The notes beneath the pieces were generated by a model that was not told where the DNA came from, did no database searches, and worked only from the letters and a program-made list of their open reading frames with translations. A stretch of DNA of 64,000 bases from Pseudaminobacter sp047739745 (GTDB taxonomy: Bacteria > Pseudomonadota > Alphaproteobacteria > Rhizobiales > Rhizobiaceae). A program made the translations under genes and the position numbers. The stretch is from positions 310,001-374,000 of the forward strand of contig NZ_JBLLVA010000003.1 in assembly GCF_047739745.1 (NCBI RefSeq). The letters are read 5' to 3'. Shown here one piece after another: positions 7,731-16,036 of this stretch. Position 1 is the first letter of the stretch. Every line of letters begins with the position of its first letter.

Positions 7731-9611
7731 TCACGCTGCACGGGCGGCCTCCTTGTTGTTGTCGTTGGCGGGTGTGTGGGAGGCAAGTTCGGCTGCAACC
7801 TCCTCGACCAGTTGAATGCGTCGGCCAATCCACCGGACGGAATTCACCGGCCAACTATTGCCGAGCGCCTTGTACATCGGCCCGTCTGCAAGCGGCTTGC
7901 CGTTGTGCATGACGACGGACAGGTAGCCGTCAGGGAAGCCCTGAAGACGAGCACATTCTACTGGCGTAAGGCGGCGCACGGCCCATTCCTGCTGGACGGC
8001 TTGCACCTCCGCACGCGCTTCTAATGTGTAGGCGACGTCGGCTTGTACCCCGACACCATCGGGGCCGCTGTTGGGATTGGTACGGGTCGCGCCCGCTTGG
8101 ATGGCGTGGGTCTGCGGAACCATATAATCGGCGGCCGCATGGTCGATCGAGTTTGACCACCCGCCGCTATCCTTGCAGGCTTTCATTGTTCCTGCTGCCT
8201 CAAACTCGATGTGGTTCACAGGTGCCGCAATCGCACCAACACCAATGCCAGCACGCCCACCGTTCGGGGTCAGGATGGCGTTGGCCGTTCCATCTTGCCT
8301 CCATTCGAGATTGTGACTGTCGCCTCGACCGCGAATGGCGAGGGTGTAGGGAACCGGCACAATAGGCGTGCCCCGCCCGGTTCCATCCTCGCTGGCATCA
8401 AAGCCGTTGGCGGTAAGGCTGTGTGCCACCAGGTTTACGTCATCCTCCTGTCTGCGCCCCGCATAGCCTCCCTTGCCGTTCTCGTTTTCTGAGCCGCGCG
8501 TCAGTGTCGCAGCAACTTCGCGGGTGGCAACGAACGTCTCCGCCTCGAAATCGATGCGCTGGTTTTTTGTTGTCAGCGTCGTGGCAACATCGATTTCCGA
8601 TGTATTGCCGCCGCCAAAGGCGACCGGCACATACGTCTCCTTGCTATCGTCGTGGCTGCTGTTTCCTTTTGCAAGCAGCGGGTGCGCAACGTCGTCAGAG
8701 TGTTCATGGCCGCACCACTCGCAGGTAGGCCACCACGTCGCAGCGTTTTCCTCTCCGCATGTAGCGCACACGAAGTCCGCCTGCTTCGCAATCAACCCAC
8801 CGTCTAGCTCGAAGTCCGTACCAAGTCCGCCACCGCCTTGAGTGCGCGCGCTAAGGGTTGGGGCAGGCTTTTGCCCCGCTTGCCTGCGCGGCGGAGGATT
8901 CCCGCACATGCTTTCGGGCTCAAGTAATACCGCTGCGGCACGTCGCCAGTCTCCAAGATATCCGACAACGAACACACGCCTTCGTCTTTGGGGAACTGCT
9001 CTGGCAAAGCCGTCCACTCGGACGTATTGAGCGTCACGAACGACGTATGCCCACCCATACCCGAGTTCTGAAAGTCCGGCCAGGAATGAGTTGAAGGCGT
9101 GTACTTCTTCTGCGTCGTACTCGTCTTCAGTGTCCACTTCCTGTCCGTCGCACCCCAAATCCACCGGAACTTCCGGCTCACGGATATCGGGACTGACGTG
9201 GCTGGTGCTTGATAGGACGCCAGGGACGTTCTCCCAAAAGATCCAGCGGGGCTGATAGCGCTCAGCGATTGCAAGAAATGTGAGTGCGAGGTTGCCTCTA
9301 GGGTCAGCAAGGCCCGAACGAAGTCCCGCGACGGAAAAGCTCTGGCAGGGGGTTCCTCCGCAAAGAAGGTCAATTGGTTGGTCGCCATTTTTGCCATAGT
9401 CTGGCCACTCCTTGAATTTTGTCATGTCGCCGAGGTTTGGCGTGTCGGGGTAGTGGTGCTTGAGAACCGAGCATGGCGCGGGTTCGATTTCAGAGAAGGC
9501 GACGGCCTTCCAGCCGAGCGGCTTCCATGCGACGGACGCAGCTTCGATGCCGCTGCACACGGATAGGAAGCGGAGCGCCCCTGCTGGTGCGTTATCGTTA
9601 TCGTAATTCAA
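7731..9611 (-). CDS. DNA (cytosine-5) methyltransferase
   Basis: About 626 residues. SAM motif I is FLSVCSGIEAASVAW, the catalytic motif IV is GGTPCQSFSVAG, motif VI is IFWENVPGVL, motif VIII is AVPQRRRRVFVVG, and motifs IX-X are RRLTPVECARLQGFP and YKALGNSWPVNSVRW. Between VIII and IX is a long target-recognition region with a possible zinc site (CATC..CEWC). A TTG start at 9611 with GGAG 6 bases upstream is preferred; an ATG further upstream lacks a ribosome box. It probably protects phage DNA from host restriction. NDN tetrapeptides occur at both ends. Confidence 0.9.
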   Translation of the reverse strand: MNYDNDNAPAGALRFLSVCSGIEAASVAWKPLGWKAVAFSEIEPAPCSVLKHHYPDTPNLGDMTKFKEWPDYGKNGDQPIDLLCGGTPCQSFSVAGLRSGLADPRGNLALTFLAIAERYQPRWIFWENVPGVLSSTSHVSPDIREPEVPVDLGCDGQEVDTEDEYDAEEVHAFNSFLAGLSELGYGWAYVVRDAQYVRVDGFARAVPQRRRRVFVVGYLGDWRRAAAVLLEPESMCGNPPPRRQAGQKPAPTLSARTQGGGGLGTDFELDGGLIAKQADFVCATCGEENAATWWPTCEWCGHEHSDDVAHPLLAKGNSSHDDSKETYVPVAFGGGNTSEIDVATTLTTKNQRIDFEAETFVATREVAATLTRGSENENGKGGYAGRRQEDDVNLVAHSLTANGFDASEDGTGRGTPIVPVPYTLAIRGRGDSHNLEWRQDGTANAILTPNGGRAGIGVGAIAAPVNHIEFEAAGTMKACKDSGGWSNSIDHAAADYMVPQTHAIQAGATRTNPNSGPDGVGVQADVAYTLEARAEVQAVQQEWAVRRLTPVECARLQGFPDGYLSVVMHNGKPLADGPMYKALGNSWPVNSVRWIGRRIQLVEEVAAELASHTPANDNNKEAARAA

Positions 9612-9778
9612 TTTGGACTCCGTTTTTGCATTGATCGACAATCGTTGCAGCGTCAGGAGCGCAGTTTGCGGGCACCACGAGAGATGCATGATTATCTGCG
9701 CGCCCAAAAAACGGCGGCCTGCGCCGGAACCAATCCTCATCGTCGTTGTTGAAGGACGAACCGAACAAAGGAACCGCA

Positions 9779-10000
9779 ATGCGCACTATCAACATAGTTT
9801 CCCTCATCCTTCTGATCGTCGGCGGACTGAATTGGGGTCTTGTCGGCCTATTCGACTTCGATCTTGTCGCGGCAATCTTCGGGCGAATGACCTTGCTTTC
9901 CAGGATCGTGTACATCCTCGTTGGCGCGTCGGCCGTATGGCAGCTGATCCCGTTGATCCGCTCTTTTGACGAAGGCGAAACAACGGCTCTCCGGCACTAA
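9779..10000 (+). CDS. DUF378 small membrane protein (moron-like)
   Basis: A 73-residue protein with an AAGGAA box before its ATG. It has two membrane segments (VSLILLIVGGLNWGLVGLF and LSRIVYILVGASAVWQLIPL) and the GGLNWGLVGLF signature of DUF378 proteins (YuzA-like). It is the only plus-strand gene in the 23-kb leftward arm and is followed by a long hairpin at 10011-10054. This is how a moron, an independently expressed cargo gene, usually looks. Its function is unknown. Confidence 0.8.
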   Translation: MRTINIVSLILLIVGGLNWGLVGLFDFDLVAAIFGRMTLLSRIVYILVGASAVWQLIPLIRSFDEGETTALRH

Positions 10001-10128
10001 CCGGACGAGACTCCGCGTGGCGACTCTCCCCTCTCCCGGAGACGCTGCGCGGAGTTACCGGCGTTGCTAAAACGGCGCGACGCTCCTGCTATCCAGATCG
10101 GCATTTCGCGCATTTTGTCAGTGTTCAT
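9997..10128 (-). CDS. Possible small phage protein, 43 residues
   Basis: An ATG at 10128 lies inside the end of the preceding gene and a frame runs to 9997 (MNTDKMREMPIWIAGASRRF...). A GGAG box lies about 9 bases upstream, but the second half of the frame is made of the hairpin at 10011-10054 and its composition is poor. It may be real or accidental. Confidence 0.3.
   Translation of the reverse strand: MNTDKMREMPIWIAGASRRFSNAGNSAQRLRERGESPRGVSSG
10011..10054. terminator. Long hairpin behind the DUF378 gene
   Basis: CTCCGCG..CGCGGAG forms the base of a roughly 16-bp stem with two G-T pairs and one mismatch around a C/T-rich loop. There is no T-run, so it may be a factor-assisted or bidirectional terminator. 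Confidence 0.4.
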
Positions 10129-10321
10129 GCCGCAGACTCCTTTCCATCGCGCCGTAGAGCGATTCACCCTCAATAGCCTCAATGCGCGGTCCCTCGTCGT
10201 GGAACCACTCGCCGTTCAGCCGCAGCCTATTTACCGTCCGCAACCACACGCGCTTGCCTGGTGTGGGTGCACACACAGTCACTGGATGCCACGCAAACCA
10301 TTTGTGCCAACCCTGCTTCAT
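10118..10321 (-). CDS. Small phage protein of unknown function
   Basis: A 67-residue, tryptophan-rich protein (MKQGWHKWFAWHPVTVCAPT, then GKRVWLRTVNRLRLNGEWF) that overlaps the previous gene as ATGA. The pattern suggests a small beta-barrel, but no family is recognised. It is part of the leftward early operon. Confidence 0.6.
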   Translation of the reverse strand: MKQGWHKWFAWHPVTVCAPTPGKRVWLRTVNRLRLNGEWFHDEGPRIEAIEGESLYGAMERSLRHEH

Positions 10322-10563
10322 GTCAGAAACTCCCGCAAATCTTCGCCGCCGTTGTATGAGTTGTACACCTCACCGTTCTGGCCCTTGCATGTGATCGCGC
10401 TAAGGACTCCCGCTCTACCCGCCTCTTTGCCGTGCGCGTAAGCTGCGCGCACTGTGGCGGCAACTAGTTCATGTTCGCTAGCCGTTAGGTCGTGGCGTAG
10501 AGCGGCTATGAGTTCGTCTGTTGCCAAGTCGGTCCAATTCGGAACTCTATCTGTCCAGTCCAT
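10318..10563 (-). CDS. Small phage protein of unknown function
   Basis: An 81-residue protein. The ATG at 10563 overlaps the previous stop as TGATG. The sequence is mixed charged and helical (NWTDLATDELIAALRHDLTA). No domain is recognised. It is translationally coupled to genes on both sides. Confidence 0.6.
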   Translation of the reverse strand: MDWTDRVPNWTDLATDELIAALRHDLTASEHELVAATVRAAYAHGKEAGRAGVLSAITCKGQNGEVYNSYNGGEDLREFLT

Positions 10564-10901
10564 CAAAACGGCGCCTCCCCCTCTCTAATCAACTCCCGCA
10601 ACCGCGCCGCACACCCCTTCCAGATCGCCCCCGCGAGCATCGCTGCCTGCTCATCTGTGTATTCGGACAGCTCAGTGCCGTAGGCCGCGATCACATCAGC
10701 CGCGGCCTCGACGCCGCCCTCTCTGGCGCGCAACTCGAATGCGTCCATGCGCTTGACCTTCTTTATGTCTTCGACGATCAGCGCGCACTCGGCGCAGAGC
10801 CAGCGGGTGTCTTCAGGCTTGCGACCCGCAAAGCCTATGCCTATCGCGTGCCGTCCGCACACGTGGCACTCGGCGGGGTCGTGTTGGGTGGACGCGTTCA
10901 T
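10563..10901 (-). CDS. DUF6511-like zinc-binding phage protein
   Basis: A 112-residue protein with a CHVCGR..CAEC arrangement in the first 40 residues, suggesting one bound zinc, then a helical part. The CxxCGR-G-G-F..WLCxxC pattern resembles DUF6511 proteins of Rhizobiales phages; the assignment is by eye. Its ATG overlaps the methyltransferase stop as ATGA. Confidence 0.65.
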   Translation of the reverse strand: MNASTQHDPAECHVCGRHAIGIGFAGRKPEDTRWLCAECALIVEDIKKVKRMDAFELRAREGGVEAAADVIAAYGTELSEYTDEQAAMLAGAIWKGCAARLRELIREGEAPF

Positions 10902-11707
10902 GCTGCACCTGCTTGCGCGGGAGCGGCATGGTTGTCGTTGGCCGGGGCGTCGAACAGCCCCGCTGCCTTCTCTTTCTTGGGCCGATCCACGAACATGTCG
11001 CCCTGAGCGTAAGCTTTGGCGATGCGCTCACAGGCGATGTCGAAGTAGCGTTCGTCCAATTCGATACCAACAAACCTCCGCCCCATTCGAGCGCAAGCCA
11101 CGCCGGTCGTCCCGCCACCCATGAACGGGTCGAGGATGGTTTCGTTGGGATTGGTGAAGTCGGCTAGCAACTCAGCCATTAACGGGATGGGCTTTTCGGT
11201 CGGGTGCCTACCGTCACGGTCGCGCTGGTTGGTTAGGTGCGTGTAGACGCCGCGCTTGCCGCCTGCGTTCCAGCGGGCATGGCCTTTGCCGCACCACGTC
11301 GTCGTGATGCACTCATAGGCGAGCGCCGGCCCCTGCCCGTTCAATTTTGGCGTGGCATCGGGCTTTACCCAGATGCATGTGGTTTTGAACTTCAAGCCTC
11401 GGTCAACGATAGCTTTCTGCCAGTCGCCAACGCCCTCTACGTTACAAAATGCAAGCAGCCATCCTTGATTGAGCGGCTTCATTCCATCGATGAAAGGGTC
11501 GCGAACATCCTTGATGGATTGGAAATTTAGCTCTTGCCTCTGCGGCCCGCCATCCGTTCGGCGAAGCTTAAACTTGGCGTGCAGCATTTGCATTCGAGCC
11601 TCGTACGGCGGATCCGAGATCACATGGTCGACCGGACCCAGCCCCGCCATAACTTCTAGGCAATCGCCGTTGTACAGGGTAGCGTTGCCTATGCATTCAA
11701 TTCTCAT
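10898..11707 (-). CDS. DNA adenine-N6 (or cytosine-N4) methyltransferase, beta-class
   Basis: A 269-residue protein with AGAAGGAGG before its ATG. The catalytic motif DPPYEAR is near residue 35 and the SAM-binding motif (DPFMGGGTTGVACARMGRRF) is near the C-terminus. The order DPPY first, SAM motif last is that of beta-class enzymes such as CcrM-like and M.RsrI-like proteins. No restriction partner is nearby, so it is an orphan phage enzyme for protecting or regulating DNA. It ends with a PANDNHAAP tail. A CCACC-rich leader precedes it. Confidence 0.9.
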   Translation of the reverse strand: MRIECIGNATLYNGDCLEVMAGLGPVDHVISDPPYEARMQMLHAKFKLRRTDGGPQRQELNFQSIKDVRDPFIDGMKPLNQGWLLAFCNVEGVGDWQKAIVDRGLKFKTTCIWVKPDATPKLNGQGPALAYECITTTWCGKGHARWNAGGKRGVYTHLTNQRDRDGRHPTEKPIPLMAELLADFTNPNETILDPFMGGGTTGVACARMGRRFVGIELDERYFDIACERIAKAYAQGDMFVDRPKKEKAAGLFDAPANDNHAAPAQAGAA

Positions 11708-11792
11708 AGTACCTCCTTCTCGCGCGGCCAGTAGCCGTGCCGGTGTGGTGGTGTGTGGTGGTGGTGGGTAGTGGTTAACGAAAGGTTGCGGC

Positions 11793-12002
11793 CTATTGCT
11801 GGGCAATAGGTGGCAACGATTGGGCTGCGTTAAGCGCCTCGGCAACGCGGCGCGCCATAGCTTCATCGCCACAGGTGCAAACCGTTAGGCAGGCGTCGTC
11901 CCATACCTCATGAAGTGTGGCAACAGCTTCATCTCCCATTGCGGGGCCGTCGCCGTCAGCGTTGACCGGCATTGGCATGTAGTAGTAGCGTTCATACACC
12001 AT
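11793..12002 (-). CDS. Small phage protein of unknown function
   Basis: A 69-residue protein overlapping the preceding gene as ATGA (ATG at 12002). It is tyrosine-rich at the start (MVYERYYYMPMPVN) and has a CTCGDEAMARRVAEALNAAQ end that looks like one helix packed on a small sheet. No family is recognised. Confidence 0.55.
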   Translation of the reverse strand: MVYERYYYMPMPVNADGDGPAMGDEAVATLHEVWDDACLTVCTCGDEAMARRVAEALNAAQSLPPIAQQ

Positions 12003-12700
12003 CAAGCAGCCACCTTCTCATCGAAAACCCTAAACCCTGGCACCATCCGCATACCGGCCCGCACAACCGCGTCGGCCTGAGACTGACACAGTGCGCGGAA
12101 CGCATCAGGGTCGCGCCCGTATGCCCAGTCCAAGGCTTTCTCGATATCGACTAGCTCTGCCCGCCACACGGTGCGAAGGCCAGTCGGCCCTTTCTCCTGC
12201 GCCTTCGCAAATCGGCTTACCGCGGCGGCTTCCTTGATAAGCAGTTCAGCGGCTTCTGTTGCCTCCAGGTTGCCGTCCTTACGGATGGCACGCGCCTCTT
12301 CGGCCAGCCGTTCCGCTTCCTTGCGGGCTTCCTCCGCAATGTGGGCCTTTTCCTCTTGGACGTGGCGGCGCCACGCGGCAAGCAAAGCGCCGAGGGAAGC
12401 CTTAGCCAGATCGACCTTCCCTTTCTTGGGCTGGATGAAGGGGTTGAATCTTGATTGTATCGCGTTGATCTGTTCGTCCAGAGGTTTCTTAACCTCGACG
12501 CGCAAGGCGTCTGCAGCCTTGCCCGCGTCGTGAATAGCGTCGTACAGCTTAGTAATCGCGTCGTGCATTTCCTCGCTGTCGATAGGCTCGCCATCGGCGA
12601 AATTCTTTGCCTCATCGTAAAGGTCTTGAATGTGATCCAAGGCGACGTCGATAGGGTCGGCGTTGTGATTGCGTGGCGGGTTAATGATGGGCGCGGTCAT
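12002..12700 (-). CDS. Coiled-coil phage protein, function unknown
   Basis: A 232-residue protein; the ATG at 12700 has a GAGGAG box and a CCACCACC leader. A long alpha-helical stretch of mixed charge (RHVQEEKAHIAEEARKEAER, then LAEEARAIRKDGNLEATEAA) at about residues 100-165 predicts a coiled coil. The C-terminal part (ALDWAYGRDPDAFRALCQSQ) looks globular. It lies between the helicase and methyltransferase genes, so a role in replication or recombination is possible, but no function is shown. Confidence 0.65.
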   Translation of the reverse strand: MTAPIINPPRNHNADPIDVALDHIQDLYDEAKNFADGEPIDSEEMHDAITKLYDAIHDAGKAADALRVEVKKPLDEQINAIQSRFNPFIQPKKGKVDLAKASLGALLAAWRRHVQEEKAHIAEEARKEAERLAEEARAIRKDGNLEATEAAELLIKEAAAVSRFAKAQEKGPTGLRTVWRAELVDIEKALDWAYGRDPDAFRALCQSQADAVVRAGMRMVPGFRVFDEKVAA

Positions 12701-12770
12701 GCGTTGGTCTCCTCGGTGGTGGTAATTGCGCCATGTTGTGCCTCGCACAACTAGGCACATGGTGGTGGTG

Positions 12771-14528
12771 CTAGAACGGCACTTCATCCGCTAACAACGC
12801 TTCCCAACTCTCTTTCGTGTGGCCGGTCGGCACTTCGTTATCGTTGTCCGCCTGTCGCGGGTTATCGTTAGCCGCTGCCGCCCTATAATTTTTTGCGTTC
12901 GGCCACTTGCCGTTGTATTCGATCTCGATTTCCGCGGTCGGCAGGAGTTCGTGCTGCCTCAAAAGCCAAGCTTCCACGCTATCAGGGAATGGCCGTAGCC
13001 CGCCATGGTCTCGCCAGTAGTGGTCCGCCTTAGTTTTCGCAAATCCTGTATGGCCGGGGCACAGCCATGAATTAACGTTCAAAAACCCACAGGTATACGC
13101 GCACTTCACGCTTGGCGGCTTGCCCTGCTTGCCGGGGTGCTCGAAAAAGCGGCGGCTGGTTACGGCGCGCCACATATCTTGCTCGGAAGACATGATGGGC
13201 GTCATCGCCGCGTGCTGCGTAATCTTTACGTCCTCCGAAGGCGGGAATTCATGACCGCAACATGGGCAGGTCATAATGGATATGTGCACCAACTCGCCGC
13301 AACCGCCTTCATCCTGCGGGCATTGCTTCACGGGCGGGGATCCGTCACCCTTCCCCGGTGTTTTCGGTTGCGCGCGGTCGACCGGCCCGTGATATGAAAC
13401 GTTTTTTGCGTAATCCAGATAGAGGCAGTTAGGCTTCGGGCCATCGGCAATCGCGGCCCGTCTCTCCTCCGCGGTGGTGTTGTCGTTGTTGGCATCAAAG
13501 CCAGCGCGGTATATTGGACGAGTTCCCCGCCCCGCCTTTTGAACGTAACGACTTGTACTCTTTGTCGGCGCCAGGTCTGCGATGAGATCGATACCTGGTA
13601 TATTGGTGCCAACGGTCAGCACCGCATCATTAGTCACGCCCCAGAGGCGACCAGCCTTGAAGTCGGCCAATATTCGCCGCCGCTCATCTTTTGCGGTATC
13701 GCCGCAAACCATTTCGCACGACTTGCCGTTCCTGCGCACTTCATCGCGGACATGCTCTGCGTGCTCAACGCCAGAGCAGAAGAACAGCGCGGTTCTACGG
13801 TTAACTCCGTAAGCAATGGCTTCCGCAACGGCTTGCCGTGTCACCTCCTCTTTGTCGACCGCTGTTTGGAGCGCGCCCTTCTTGTAGTCGCCGCCCAGCG
13901 TGCCGACGCCCGTCAGGTCGAAACCAGTGTCCATACCTTTACTTGACAGCGGCGCCAGGTATCCGTCTTCAACTCCCTGAGCAATGCCGTAGGTATATAC
14001 CACCTTGTCAAACATGCGGTTCTCGCCTTCGTCAAGGCGACCGCTATCAAGCCGATATGGGGTGGCAGTGAAGCCAACTAGTTTCATATCCGGATTGATT
14101 TCCATAAGCGCAGCTATGAACTTGCCGTACATCGTCTCTGTGTTCGCAGGGACGAGGTGCACCTCATCAATCTCAAGTACGTCGACGTGGCCGATTTCCT
14201 TGGCCTTGTTGTAAACGGTCTGGATCTGGGCGAAGAGCACTTGAGCGTGGGCGTCCCGTCGCTTCAATGCTGCGGCGTAGATTCCGGTCGGGGCAAAGTT
14301 CCAGATGCCTATTAGTTCTTGGAAGTTACCGGCGACCAACTCCTCCCGGTGGGCAATGTTTACCACGCGCAGATCGGGCCAGCCCTCGACCAATTCCTTG
14401 GTCAGCGTGGCCATCGTAATCGACTTGCCCGTACCCGTGGCCATGTCCACAAGCGGGTGGCCTGCCTCTTCCTGCCAATAGGAAAAGATCGCGTCGATTG
14501 CTTCGCGCTGGTAATATCTGAGTGCCAT
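12771..14528 (-). CDS. Superfamily 2 DEAD/DEAH-like helicase
   Basis: A 585-residue protein. Q-like motif LRYYQREAIDAIF, Walker A MATGTGKSITMA, Walker B VLEIDEVHLV (DEVH instead of DEAH), motif III VGFTATPYR and motif VI YVQKAGRGTRPI are all present. Cysteine pairs further on (CPQDEGGC, CPCCGHEF) suggest a zinc ribbon, a common addition in phage helicases of this type. It starts within the stop of the preceding gene (TAATG). It probably unwinds or remodels DNA in phage replication or recombination. Three NDN tetrapeptides occur, two in the last 40 residues. Confidence 0.9.
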   Translation of the reverse strand: MALRYYQREAIDAIFSYWQEEAGHPLVDMATGTGKSITMATLTKELVEGWPDLRVVNIAHREELVAGNFQELIGIWNFAPTGIYAAALKRRDAHAQVLFAQIQTVYNKAKEIGHVDVLEIDEVHLVPANTETMYGKFIAALMEINPDMKLVGFTATPYRLDSGRLDEGENRMFDKVVYTYGIAQGVEDGYLAPLSSKGMDTGFDLTGVGTLGGDYKKGALQTAVDKEEVTRQAVAEAIAYGVNRRTALFFCSGVEHAEHVRDEVRRNGKSCEMVCGDTAKDERRRILADFKAGRLWGVTNDAVLTVGTNIPGIDLIADLAPTKSTSRYVQKAGRGTRPIYRAGFDANNDNTTAEERRAAIADGPKPNCLYLDYAKNVSYHGPVDRAQPKTPGKGDGSPPVKQCPQDEGGCGELVHISIMTCPCCGHEFPPSEDVKITQHAAMTPIMSSEQDMWRAVTSRRFFEHPGKQGKPPSVKCAYTCGFLNVNSWLCPGHTGFAKTKADHYWRDHGGLRPFPDSVEAWLLRQHELLPTAEIEIEYNGKWPNAKNYRAAAANDNPRQADNDNEVPTGHTKESWEALLADEVPF

Positions 14529-14725
14529 TATGCTGCCTGCCTAACCTCTTCGACATCCTTAAAGTCGATACGATAGCCAAGGCACGGCTCGAATTTGCCG
14601 TACGGCTTTAGTGTGAAGACGCTCCCTGACTTGCCGCCATTTGGTTCTAGCCGCATTGAATAGCCGGCGACCGGATACCAAGCGCCGGCAACTAGTACTT
14701 CGTCCCCTCTAGAGATGTGTTTCAC
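14528..14725 (-). CDS. Small SH3-like phage protein
   Basis: A 65-residue protein starting at GTG 14725, which overlaps the nuclease stop as GTGA and has AAGGAG 8 bases upstream. The sequence (ISRGDEVLVAGAWYPVAGYS) looks like a small beta-barrel of the SH3/KOW type. No function is known. Confidence 0.6.
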   Translation of the reverse strand: MKHISRGDEVLVAGAWYPVAGYSMRLEPNGGKSGSVFTLKPYGKFEPCLGYRIDFKDVEEVRQAA

Positions 14726-15669
14726 GCCGTTTTCTCCTTCTTCTCCGCCGCCCCATCCACCCACGTTTCGCCGTTGCGCAAGGTGTAGGTGATCGTTTCC
14801 GCCGCCTCGTCGACGTCTTCCAAAGATCCAGGTACGAGCGCCGGCTGGTATAGATGAGCGGGGCAAGCCGCCTTTTGTTCATCAACACTGAGTGGCTTCG
14901 AAAACCGCGCGCAGGACCAATGACAATCACCGCCTAGCTCTGCTGTTGAGTGAACGCACGAACGGCACGTGACACGAGCAAACGCACCTTCATGACAGAC
15001 CGCCTTGTGCTTGCAAAATATGCAGCCAAAGAAGTCCGGCTTATCGCTAATACGGGATGGTGGCTCAGAGGCACACACGAGCCTCTGAGCGCGGGCTATC
15101 TGTCGGAGGCAATATTCCGCATCATACTCCAGCAGTTCCGCGTACAGCGTGTCTGTGTTCTTACAAGATGCAAGGTAGAGACAACGCGACAGACCGAAGG
15201 CGTGCATCCCGATCTGGCACTGCCCAAAATGCAGCGGCTTGACCTCGCGCACGCTCCGCTTCTTCTGAAGCTCGTTCATGCCCTTTTCGTTTGTGGATTT
15301 GAACTCTAGCAAGTGCTCTGTTTTTGGCGCCTCTGGAATACCCATGGCCTTGCCATCGCATTTGCCGCGCACAAAACCCGACACTAGGCGAATGCGGTCC
15401 TGCTGGCCGTAAACCTCAACGCCTATCCTTTCCAGGTCTTGAACAAGTCTCTCTTCCTCAATGTTGCCCGTCTGGAACAGCCGCAGTTTGCGACCGTCCA
15501 GAACTTCGGGCTGAGATACCCAATGCAGCGTGTACCAAAGCGCCCTATCACAAGCTTCGCCGATTTCCCCGACGCTTATTCCGAGGCTGTCGTAGTGCTC
15601 GTTAGCCGCTTCGTAAGCCGCGTAAATGGCGCGGACAGTCGATGGAGTGGGGCGGGGAAATAAGGGCAT
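14722..15669 (-). CDS. PD-(D/E)XK exonuclease, Cas4/RecB-like, with cysteine cluster
   Basis: A 315-residue protein whose ATG overlaps the previous stop (TAATG at 15669). GEIGEACDRALWY near residue 35 matches the first motif of RecB-family nucleases; GKCDGKA and then HLLEFKS provide the D, E and K. The C-terminal third has many cysteines (CIFCKHKAVC, CRSCVHS, DCHWSC), fitting an iron-sulfur or zinc site as in Cas4/AddB-like enzymes. With the AAA ATPase and DUF669 protein upstream it would form a phage recombination module that resects ends. Confidence 0.8.
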   Translation of the reverse strand: MPLFPRPTPSTVRAIYAAYEAANEHYDSLGISVGEIGEACDRALWYTLHWVSQPEVLDGRKLRLFQTGNIEEERLVQDLERIGVEVYGQQDRIRLVSGFVRGKCDGKAMGIPEAPKTEHLLEFKSTNEKGMNELQKKRSVREVKPLHFGQCQIGMHAFGLSRCLYLASCKNTDTLYAELLEYDAEYCLRQIARAQRLVCASEPPSRISDKPDFFGCIFCKHKAVCHEGAFARVTCRSCVHSTAELGGDCHWSCARFSKPLSVDEQKAACPAHLYQPALVPGSLEDVDEAAETITYTLRNGETWVDGAAEKKEKTA

Positions 15670-15848
15670 TAGGCTTGCTCTTTGTTGATCAGGTCTTCGG
15701 CTTTCGCATCGCGCCAGTGTGTCGTATGACCTTCGTCGTAATAGCCGCTGCCGTTTAAGTCGTGACAGTAGTATCGGCTGTACTCTACTTGCAGGATTAG
15801 CCTGCCGCGCCAGTCTGTCCGGTAGCGTGTTCGTCCGGTGAGTTTCAT
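15669..15848 (-). CDS. Small phage protein of unknown function
   Basis: A 59-residue protein (MKLTGRTRYRTDWRGRLILQ) with an ATGA overlap at its start and a TAATG overlap at its end, so tightly coupled to both neighbours. Alternating hydrophobic and aromatic residues suggest a beta-sheet. No family is recognised. Confidence 0.6.
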   Translation of the reverse strand: MKLTGRTRYRTDWRGRLILQVEYSRYYCHDLNGSGYYDEGHTTHWRDAKAEDLINKEQA

Positions 15849-16036
15849 TTTCCCATCGCCTCCCTGTAAGCCGCCTCGCAATCCGACACGTCTTCCCACT
15901 GCGGCAGGAACTCGCGTTCCAGCGTGGTAATCGCGTCGGTGTAATCACCGCGTCGGATTTGGTTGATGGCTTCAATGGCTGCGGTCTTGCCGCGCAGTTC
16001 CTCATCAAAGCCGAATTCATCTTCGAAAAAGAACAT
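15845..16036 (-). CDS. Small acidic phage protein
   Basis: A 63-residue protein (MFFFEDEFGFDEELRGKTAA), strongly acidic at the start and helical after that. It is coupled to the clamp gene by a TGATG overlap. It could be a partner of the clamp or nuclease, but nothing in the sequence proves that. Confidence 0.55.
   Translation of the reverse strand: MFFFEDEFGFDEELRGKTAAIEAINQIRRGDYTDAITTLEREFLPQWEDVSDCEAAYREAMGK

Noticed and set aside
12771..14528. Type I/III restriction helicase subunit
   Set aside because: The helicase motifs would fit, but there is no specificity or modification partner in the same operon and the gene lies within the phage replication block.
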